Shown piece by piece: positions 37,969 to 43,463 of a DNA stretch of 43,463 nucleotides. The stretch's first letter is position 1, and every line of letters starts with the position of its first letter. This DNA is from CAYSYM01 sp964435115. Lineage in GTDB: Bacteria > Chloroflexota > UBA6077 > CF-72. Location of the stretch: NCBI GenBank assembly GCA_964435115.1, contig CAYSYM010000032.1, positions 1-43,463 on the forward strand, written 5' to 3'. A program made the position numbers and the translations under genes. The notes beneath the pieces were generated by a model that was given only the letters and a program-made list of their open reading frames with translations, ran no database searches and was not told the DNA's origin.

Positions 37969-38793
37969 CTACCGTCCCTTCCACTGAGGTGCGCGCTTCT
38001 CCAGGAAGGCCGAGACGCCTTCCTTGAAGTCTTCGCTCATGTAGCACAGCAGCACCAGGTCTTCCGCCTCCGGGATGCGGCCGCGCTCCATGATCCGGCG
38101 CACGGCTTCCTTGGTCGCCCGGATCGTCAGCGGTGCGTGGCCGGCGATCGTCTCGGCCAGCGCCAGCACGCGCGCCTCCAGGCGGTCGGCTTCCACGACC
38201 TCGTTGAACAGGCCCATCGCCCGGCCTTCTTCGGCCTCGACGAACCGCGCCGTGAACAGGAGCTCCTTCGTCCGCGAGGGACCGATCAGGGCCACCAGCC
38301 GCGCGAAGTTGTTGGTGGAGAGCGTGTTGCCCAGGGTCCGCGCGATCGGCACGCCGAATCGCACGTCCGGCGCGGCCAGACGCAGGTCGCACGCCATGGC
38401 GATGCCGGCTCCGCCGCCTACGCAGTAGCCACGCAGCATGGCGATAGTCGGCTTGCGCATGCTCTCGAGCCGGCCGATGTAGCGGTTGCCGTTCTGCTCG
38501 TAGTCGAGCGCGTCCTGCGGCGTGGCGAAGGCCTGGAACTGCGAGATGTCGGTCCCCGCCACGAACGCCCGGTCGCCTGCGCCCCGGAGCACCAGCACCC
38601 GCACGCGATCGTCCGCGTCCACGTGCTCGCAGGTGGCGTACAGCCCGTCATACATGGCCCAGGTCATCGCATTGCGCGCCTCGGGCCGGTTGAAGGTGAG
38701 CAGCGCGACCGGGCCGCGCCGCTCGTACAGCAGCTCGGGCGTCCGCGGGTCAAACTCAGGCGCGGTGGGAGCCGTGGGGGCGGTAGAAGACAT
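37969..38793 (-). CDS. Enoyl-CoA hydratase/isomerase family protein (crotonase fold)
   Basis: A 274-residue crotonase. It shows VALLTFNRPEARNAMTWAMY, the oxyanion-hole segment AFVAGTDISQF, the GYCVGGGAGIAMACDLRLA helix, and KELLFTARFVEAEEGRAMGL near the second catalytic acid. The first Glu of classic hydratases is not evident: PIARTLG stands where PExxLG is usual. The reaction may thus be isomerisation, hydrolysis or a one-acid hydration. First gene of the minus-strand CoA operon; its start faces the tctC promoter region. The N-terminus has a Thr-Ala-Pro repeat of about 10 residues. Confidence 0.92.
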   Translation of the reverse strand: MSSTAPTAPTAPEFDPRTPELLYERRGPVALLTFNRPEARNAMTWAMYDGLYATCEHVDADDRVRVLVLRGAGDRAFVAGTDISQFQAFATPQDALDYEQNGNRYIGRLESMRKPTIAMLRGYCVGGGAGIAMACDLRLAAPDVRFGVPIARTLGNTLSTNNFARLVALIGPSRTKELLFTARFVEAEEGRAMGLFNEVVEADRLEARVLALAETIAGHAPLTIRATKEAVRRIMERGRIPEAEDLVLLCYMSEDFKEGVSAFLEKRAPQWKGR

Positions 38794-38848
38794 GCGGGCA
38801 GTCTAGAGCACCCCGCCGGGGGCCTGGGGCGTCGACGGGACGGGTGGA

Positions 38849-38877
38849 TTGACACGCGCCGCCGCGCCCCGTACTGT
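38849..38877 (+). promoter_or_regulatory. Sigma-70-type promoter of the tct operon
   Basis: TTGACA (38849-38854), a 17-bp spacer, and TACTGT (38872-38877). The -10 overlaps TGTACAC, which is mirrored by GTGTATAC at 38895-38902 and could form a regulator site. The transcript would begin near 38884, leaving a leader of about 200 nt before tctC. Confidence 0.68.
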
Positions 38878-38912
38878 ACACAACGGCGGGAAACGTGTAT
38901 ACCACCCGGCTC

Positions 38913-39062
38913 ATGCAGAGGGACCGGCTCGAGGAGCCCTGGGCACCGGCCACCAGCGCTGGCCTGCGGCCGGCTCCCTCTGATGCACGACTGCGCCCCA
39001 GATCCAGACTGTGGGTGGAGGCCCCGGAGAACGGCACGGCGTGGCTCCGGGGTGGCGCCCAC
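38913..39062 (+). other. Structured 5' leader of the tct operon
   Basis: Two stem-loops are predicted by eye. The first pairs AGAGGGA (38917-38923) with TCCCTCT (38975-38981), extended by CCGGC/GCCGG inside and TGC/GCA outside, and capped by a GGCCA/TGGCC hairpin. The second pairs CCCCGGAG (39022-39029) with CTCCGGGG (39045-39052) and GTGGG (39011) with CCCAC (39058). The ribosome-binding site GGAGGTGA follows 11 nt later. Possible cis-regulatory RNA; no known riboswitch class was recognised. Confidence 0.45.
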
Positions 39063-39083
39063 TTCACTCCGCGGAGGTGACCC

Positions 39084-40247
39084 ATGTTCCACCCTGTGTC
39101 GACCCGCGTCCGCACGGCGGGCCTGGCTGCCGTGGCCGTCGGCCTGGCAGCGCTCCTGGCGGCCTGCGCCCCGGCCGCGCAGCCCGCGCCCACGGCGACG
39201 ACCGCGCCGGCGAAGCCGGCCGCCACGACGCCGCCGGCCGTGGCCTCGCCCGTGGCCTCCCCGGCGGCCAAGCCGGCGGCCAGCCCGGTCGCCAGCCCGT
39301 CTCCGGCGGCGGCCGCGGCGAGCGTCCCCCTCCCGAAGACGAAGACCGGCTTCCCCGATCGCGCCATCACGATCATCGTGCCCTACGCGGCGGGCGGCGG
39401 CACCGACATCATGTACCGCGCCATCGACAAGATCGCCACTGACCTCAAGGTCTTCCCGCAGAGCTCCGTGATCAGCAACGTCACCGGCGGGAGCGGCTTC
39501 ACGGGCAAGCAGCAGGCCATCAGCCGGCCGGCGGACGGCTACACGCTCACCGTCGCCGACGACCCGAACGTCTTCGGCCAGGTCCTTGGCCAGGCGCCGA
39601 TGAAGTACACGGACTTCACGTACATCGCGCGCATGGTGCTGGACTACAACATGCTGGTCGTGCGCAACGAGTCGCCCTTCAAGACGATGAAGGACTGGCT
39701 GGACGCGGCGAGGGCCAACCCGAAGGGGGTCAGCGTGGCCGGGACGGGCATCGGCAACAACGACCACGTCCAGCTCGCCAACATCGAGAAGCGGACTGGC
39801 CTCCAGTTCAACTACGTCTCCTTCGATAGCGGCGGCCAGGTCATGACCAACCTCCTCGGCGGCCAGGTCGATTCCGCGCTGGCCAACCCGAGCGAGGCGT
39901 ACGAGCAGATGCGCGCCGGCAAGGTCCGCGCGCTGGGCATCAGCGCGCCGGAGCGCCTGGGCGCCCTGCCCGACGTCCCGACGTGGAAGGAGCAGGGCGT
40001 CGACTACGTCGTCGCACAGTTCCGCGGCGTGGCCGGGCCGAAGGGCATCCCGGCGGACGTGGTGGCCTACCTGGAGCAGGCCTTCAAGCGCGTCGCTGAC
40101 AGCCCCGCCTGGAAGACGGAGTACCTGGATCGGTACCAGCAGATGAACGGCTACCTCGGCTCGGCCGATTTCCAGAAATTCATGGACGACCTCTACGCCG
40201 AGACCGAGCAGGCGTTCAAAGAGCTGCCGTCCCTCAGGGGCGGCTGA
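39084..40247 (+). CDS. tctC: Tripartite tricarboxylate transporter substrate-binding lipoprotein
   Basis: Solute-binding protein of a TctABC transporter, 387 residues. A lipoprotein signal with lipobox LLAAC places the anchored Cys at 28. A low-complexity Ala/Pro/Thr/Ser linker to about residue 85 holds the domain off the membrane, as expected in cells where binding proteins are tethered. The Bug/TctC domain follows: FPDRAITIIVPYAAGGGTDI, NVTGGSGFTGKQQ, FNYVSFDSGGQVMTNLLGGQ and VRALGISAPERLGALPDVPT. The GGAGGTGA site is 4-5 nt before the ATG. The ligand cannot be predicted; relatives bind citrate, terephthalate and other carboxylates. Confidence 0.95.
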   Translation: MFHPVSTRVRTAGLAAVAVGLAALLAACAPAAQPAPTATTAPAKPAATTPPAVASPVASPAAKPAASPVASPSPAAAAASVPLPKTKTGFPDRAITIIVPYAAGGGTDIMYRAIDKIATDLKVFPQSSVISNVTGGSGFTGKQQAISRPADGYTLTVADDPNVFGQVLGQAPMKYTDFTYIARMVLDYNMLVVRNESPFKTMKDWLDAARANPKGVSVAGTGIGNNDHVQLANIEKRTGLQFNYVSFDSGGQVMTNLLGGQVDSALANPSEAYEQMRAGKVRALGISAPERLGALPDVPTWKEQGVDYVVAQFRGVAGPKGIPADVVAYLEQAFKRVADSPAWKTEYLDRYQQMNGYLGSADFQKFMDDLYAETEQAFKELPSLRGG

Positions 40248-40352
40248 GCGCGGCGGACGTCCATTTCGAGTGGCCGAGCGCGTGGGCTCCAGCGGCACAC
40301 TCTGCTGCCGGCGGTCCGCCCGCGCGCTCGGCGCCAGCATTGGGGTGGGAGC

Positions 40353-40799
40353 GTGAGCAAGCGCTTCGCGGCCGAGCCGATGGCGGCCGGCTTCTTCCTC
40401 CTCGGCGGCTTCCTGCTGTACCAGGCGCTGCAGCTCTCGATGCGGAGCCTGGACGGCGGGCCCGGCCCAGGCCTGCTACCAGCCGCCCTTGGCGTGCTCA
40501 CGCTCGTCCTCGCCGGGAAGCTGCTCGTCTCGCGCGAGAACGAGCGGCCCGCCTTTGGCAACCTGCGCCGTGTCGCGGTCATGGCGGTGGTCCTGGTGGG
40601 GTACGCGCTGGCGCTCGAGCCGCTGGGCTTCGTGGCCACGTCGGCGCTCGCCATGGTGACGCTCATGCTCACATTCAACGGCCGCCACCGGCTGCCGCTC
40701 GCCCTGCTCGGTCTGGCCGGCGCGGCCGCCGCCTACTACCTCTTCTACTCGGTGTTGCGGGTCCAGCTTCCGGCTGACCCGTGGGAGCTGTGGCGCTGA
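40353..40799 (+). CDS. tctB: Tripartite tricarboxylate transporter small membrane subunit
   Basis: A 148-residue protein with four hydrophobic helices, the small subunit of TctABC. FFLLGGFLLYQALQLSMRSL, then GPGPGLLPAALGVLTLVLAG and VAVMAVVLVGYALALEPLGF match the family rhythm, in which GPGxxP follows the first helix. The start is GTG 40353. The 105-bp gap after tctC has no obvious terminator, so co-transcription is likely. It ends 1 nt before tctA. Confidence 0.92.
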   Translation: MSKRFAAEPMAAGFFLLGGFLLYQALQLSMRSLDGGPGPGLLPAALGVLTLVLAGKLLVSRENERPAFGNLRRVAVMAVVLVGYALALEPLGFVATSALAMVTLMLTFNGRHRLPLALLGLAGAAAAYYLFYSVLRVQLPADPWELWR

Positions 40800-40800
40800 C

Positions 40801-42321
40801 GTGGACCCGATCGCAGGCTTGGCGCTGGGCTTCCAGCTCGCCCTGACGCCGCAGAACCTGCTCTTCGCCCTGGTGGGCTCGCTGATCGGCACTGCCATCG
40901 GCGTCCTCCCGGGCATCGGCCCCGTCTCAGGCGTCGCGATCCTGCTGCCCGTCATCTTCAGCACCCAGATGGACCCGATCTCGGGCATGATCATGCTGGC
41001 GGCGGTCTACTACGGGTCGCAGTACGGCGGCTCGACCACCTCCATCCTCATCAACACCCCGGGCGAGTCGTCGTCCGTCATGACCTGCCTTGACGGGTAC
41101 GCCATGGCGCGCAAGGGCCGCGCCGGCCCGGCCCTCGCCATGGCCGCCATCGCCTCCTTCGTCGCGGGCACGGTGGCGGTCGTGGGTCTCATGCTGCTCG
41201 CCCCGCCGCTGACCGACTTCGCCCTCCGCTTCGGGCCAGCCGAGAACTTCGCCCTGATGGTGCTCGGTCTCACCACGCTCACCCGCCTCACCGGGGCGTC
41301 GCTCGCCAAGGGGCTGCTGATGGCGGCCTTCGGGCTCGCGCTCGGGACGGTGGGAATCGACTCCATGAGTGGGGTGCCCCGCTTCACCTTCGGAAACGCA
41401 CAGCTCCTCAACGGCTTTGAGTTCGCCGTGGTGGCGATCGGCCTCTTCGCGCTCGGCGAGCTCTTCTCGAACGCGGAGGAGTCGCTCAAGCGCGAGGTCT
41501 TCGCCACCAAGCTCGGCCACCTGTGGCCGACCGCCGCCGACTGGCTCGCCGTGCGCTTCACGCTGCTGCGGGCGACCGTCCTCGGGTTCTTCGTCGGCAC
41601 GCTGCCCGGCGCCGGGGCGACCGTGGCCAGCTTCCTGGCCTACGCGGTCGAGAAGCGCGCCTCGAAGCACCCCGACAAGTTCGGCCAGGGCGTGATCGAG
41701 GGGGTCGCCGCGCCCGAGGCGGCCAACAACGCGGCCACCGGCGGCGCCATGGTGCCGCTCCTCACGCTCGGGATCCCTTCGTCCGCCACCACGGCCGTCC
41801 TGCTGGGCGCCATCAACATCTTCGGCCTCCGCCCCGGGCCGCTCCTGGCCATCGAGCGGCCGGACTTCTTCTGGGCCGTCGTGGCCAGCATGTATGTGGG
41901 GAACGTGATGCTGGTCATCCTCAACCTCCCGCTCGTCGGGCTGTGGGTGAGCATCCTCAAGATCCCGTACGGCGTCCTTCTGCCCTTCATCGTCCTCTTC
42001 ACCGTCGTCGGGACGTACGCCATCAACAACAACCCGTTCGATATCTGGGTGATGCTGGCCTTCGGCCTCCTGGGCTACCTGATGCGCAAGTTCGACTACC
42101 CGGCGGCCCCGGTGGTGCTGGCGCTGGTGCTCGGGCCGCAGATGGAGACCAACTTCCGACGGGCGCTGACGCTCTCGCGCGGCGACTACACCACTTTCAT
42201 CACCCACCCCATCGCGGCGGTCATCCTGGTGGCCGCCGTGTTCTCCCTCGCCTGGCCGCTGCTCGTCCGCCTCTTCCGCCGCCAACCGCCGCCGCTCATC
42301 CCGGCCGCCGAGGAGGTGTAG
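40801..42321 (+). CDS. tctA: Tripartite tricarboxylate transporter large permease subunit
   Basis: A 506-residue permease with about 12 membrane helices. Conserved TctA segments: LIGTAIGVLPGIGPVSGVAI, YYGSQYGGSTTSILINTPGE, KGLLMAAFGLALGTVGID, GFFVGTLPGAGATVASFLAY and the second-half repeat GVAAPEAANNAATGGAMVPL followed by TLGIPSSATTAVLLGA. It works with the lipoprotein and small subunit upstream for ion-driven uptake of a carboxylate. The GTG start is 1 nt past the tctB stop. The gene order C-B-A is standard. Confidence 0.95.
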   Translation: MDPIAGLALGFQLALTPQNLLFALVGSLIGTAIGVLPGIGPVSGVAILLPVIFSTQMDPISGMIMLAAVYYGSQYGGSTTSILINTPGESSSVMTCLDGYAMARKGRAGPALAMAAIASFVAGTVAVVGLMLLAPPLTDFALRFGPAENFALMVLGLTTLTRLTGASLAKGLLMAAFGLALGTVGIDSMSGVPRFTFGNAQLLNGFEFAVVAIGLFALGELFSNAEESLKREVFATKLGHLWPTAADWLAVRFTLLRATVLGFFVGTLPGAGATVASFLAYAVEKRASKHPDKFGQGVIEGVAAPEAANNAATGGAMVPLLTLGIPSSATTAVLLGAINIFGLRPGPLLAIERPDFFWAVVASMYVGNVMLVILNLPLVGLWVSILKIPYGVLLPFIVLFTVVGTYAINNNPFDIWVMLAFGLLGYLMRKFDYPAAPVVLALVLGPQMETNFRRALTLSRGDYTTFITHPIAAVILVAAVFSLAWPLLVRLFRRQPPPLIPAAEEV

Positions 42322-42393
42322 GGCGGGTGTCGGGTACGTCCCAGGGCTCTGGCGCGAATGCGGTCCGTGGCGGGCAGGACGCCAGGCGGCCTG
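42322..42393. terminator. Short convergent intergenic region
   Basis: Seventy-two bases between tctA and the convergent FAD oxidase gene. CTGGCG and CGCCAG (around 42350-42386) can pair and may form a shared terminator. Weak evidence. Confidence 0.3.
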
Positions 42394-43463
42394 TCAGCCG
42401 GGGTCCAGCCCTGCGTGTGGCTGGCCGGCCAGCGCCGCCAGGGGAAGCTGCAGCGGCAGCGCGGGCACGGTCTCCGGGAAGATCGTGCCCGGGTTCATGA
42501 TCCCCCGCGGATCGAGCGCGCGCTTGATGCGTCGCATCGTCTCCAGCGCGGGCCCGTGCTCACGCGGCATATACGCCGCGCGGGCGGCTCCCACGCCGTG
42601 CTCGCCGGTCACCGTGCCGCCCAGGCGCAGCGCGAGGTCGTGGATCGCGTCGGCTACCTGCAGGACCCGCCTGATCTCGTCCGGGTCGCGCCCGTCGATC
42701 AGGTGGCCGGGGTGCAGGCCGCCGCCGCCGATGTGCCCGTAGCTGGCGATCGGGATCCCGTACCGGGTGGAGATCGCCTGGATCTCCTGGAGCGCCTCCG
42801 GGATGCGCGAAACGGGTACGCAGATGTCCTCGCCGCAGTAGGCGCGGTTGGAGCCGGGCCGGAGCGCGCCCACGGCCGCGCCGACCACCGAGCGCGCCTC
42901 CCACAGCGCTGCGATCCGCCTCGCCTCGTCCGACCACTCGGCAGTGCGCGCCAGCGGCGCCACCACCTCGACGATCCGCTCCGCGTCCCAGCGGATGCCG
43001 GCCGGGTTCCCGTCCACCTCGAACAGGAGCAACGCCTCCACCTCGGGCAGCCCGAGCGCGGGCCGGTACAGGTTCACCGCCCTGATCGACCGCTGGTCCA
43101 GGAGCTCGATGGCCGCCGGGCCGATGCCCTCTTGGAAGACCGCCTGGACGGCCCGCCCGGCGTTTTCGAGCCGGTCGAACAGTGCCAGCACGATCGCCCG
43201 CGCCGGTGGGATCGGCATCAGCTTCAGCCGCAACCGGGTGATGACGCCCAGCGTCCCTTCCGCCCCCACGAACAACTTCGTCAGCTCCAGCCCGGCCGAG
43301 CTCTGCTTCGCCCGCGACCCGGTGGACCCGGTCTCGATGACCTCGCCGTCGGGCAGCACCACCTCCAGGCCCAGCACCCAGGCGCTGGTCGGCCCGTACT
43401 TTACGGCACGCATGCCGTGGGCGTTCGTGGAGGCCATCCCACCCACGGTGGCCATCCGGCTCG
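42394..43463 (-). CDS. FAD-linked oxidase C-terminal portion (GlcD/D-lactate dehydrogenase family), partial
   Basis: The 5' part lies beyond the window; about 356 residues are visible. The frame continues through the edge, so the ATG at 43455 is internal (ATVGGMASTNAHG is the FAD-binding motif usually near residue 130). VLPDGEVIETG, LTKLFVGAEGTLGVITRLRL, then the C-terminal domain with SYGHIGGGGLHPGHLI (His metal or substrate ligands), GTVTGEHGVGAARAAYM and ALDPRGIMNPGTIFP are diagnostic. It oxidises a 2-hydroxyacid such as glycolate or D-lactate in known relatives. It converges with the tct operon; an organic-acid catabolic role fits, but substrate is unknown. Confidence 0.92.
   Translation of the reverse strand, partial: SRMATVGGMASTNAHGMRAVKYGPTSAWVLGLEVVLPDGEVIETGSTGSRAKQSSAGLELTKLFVGAEGTLGVITRLRLKLMPIPPARAIVLALFDRLENAGRAVQAVFQEGIGPAAIELLDQRSIRAVNLYRPALGLPEVEALLLFEVDGNPAGIRWDAERIVEVVAPLARTAEWSDEARRIAALWEARSVVGAAVGALRPGSNRAYCGEDICVPVSRIPEALQEIQAISTRYGIPIASYGHIGGGGLHPGHLIDGRDPDEIRRVLQVADAIHDLALRLGGTVTGEHGVGAARAAYMPREHGPALETMRRIKRALDPRGIMNPGTIFPETVPALPLQLPLAALAGQPHAGLDPG

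Noticed and set aside
38664..42285. Long minus-strand frames opposite the tct operon
   Set aside because: They are antisense to clearly identified transporter genes and show biased, repetitive composition without domains.
1..43463. CRISPR arrays, tRNA or rRNA genes
   Set aside because: No regularly spaced repeat-spacer pattern, tRNA arm set or rRNA segment was recognised on reading the window.

Overview
The window is a high-GC (about 70%) bacterial chromosome segment with GTG/ATG starts, many 1-4 nt gene overlaps, a GuaB3-type IMP dehydrogenase and an F420/Ddn-like flavin-fold protein. Together these suggest a Chloroflexota (Thermomicrobia-like) or related actinobacterial-grade organism. The assignment is inference; no rRNA is present to test it.

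Layout. (1) 1-2548, minus strand: rsmI, tatD and a polyprenyl diphosphate synthase, in an overlapping operon. (2) 2549-4741: a YeaQ/GlsB-type membrane protein, an EamA exporter and a small Cys-containing protein. The first and third are preceded by matching arrays of four 11-bp TCAG repeats. (3) 4742-12163: a purine operon, guaB3-guaA-purD-purB-purC-purS. (4) 12355-14762: a PHP phosphoesterase, hisB and a VapBC-type toxin-antitoxin pair with a palindromic operator. (5) 14854-22403: a signalling cluster holding a CBS-DUF294 nucleotidyltransferase, a CheY-like receiver, a HAMP-PAS-pseudokinase fused to a DEDDh exonuclease, a small membrane protein, and a CbrA/CrbS-like kinase with a sodium:solute-symporter N-terminus. 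(6) 22429-23881: an IS701/IS4-like element with a broken transposase. (7) 23882-28799: a kelch-repeat secreted protein, a TIM-barrel glycosidase-like protein, a small LuxR-type regulator, a membrane protein, a TetR regulator and a Ddn-family membrane protein, with conspicuous paired palindromes. (8) 28800-30897: a decayed zone with a histidine-kinase remnant, a DUF433 protein and another frameshifted remnant. (9) 30898-34494, minus strand: a type II CBASS anti-phage core (CD-NTase, Cap2 E1/E2, Cap3 JAB peptidase) with no recognisable effector. (10) 34469-35423: an IS5-family element whose terminal repeat forms the start of the CD-NTase gene. (11) 35655-43463: two gamma-carbonic-anhydrase-like hexapeptide proteins, a CaiB/BaiF CoA-transferase, a crotonase, a TctCBA tricarboxylate transporter and a partial GlcD-type FAD oxidase, likely an organic-acid uptake and CoA-activation module.

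The most notable material is the CBASS locus. It keeps all catalytic residues for signal synthesis, ubiquitin-like ligation and deconjugation. However, an IS sits exactly at the 5' end of the nucleotidyltransferase gene, the expected TAATG junction of cap2 reads TAATC, and a degraded gene lies where an effector could have been. The pseudokinase-exonuclease fusion next to a transporter-kinase is the second main point of interest.
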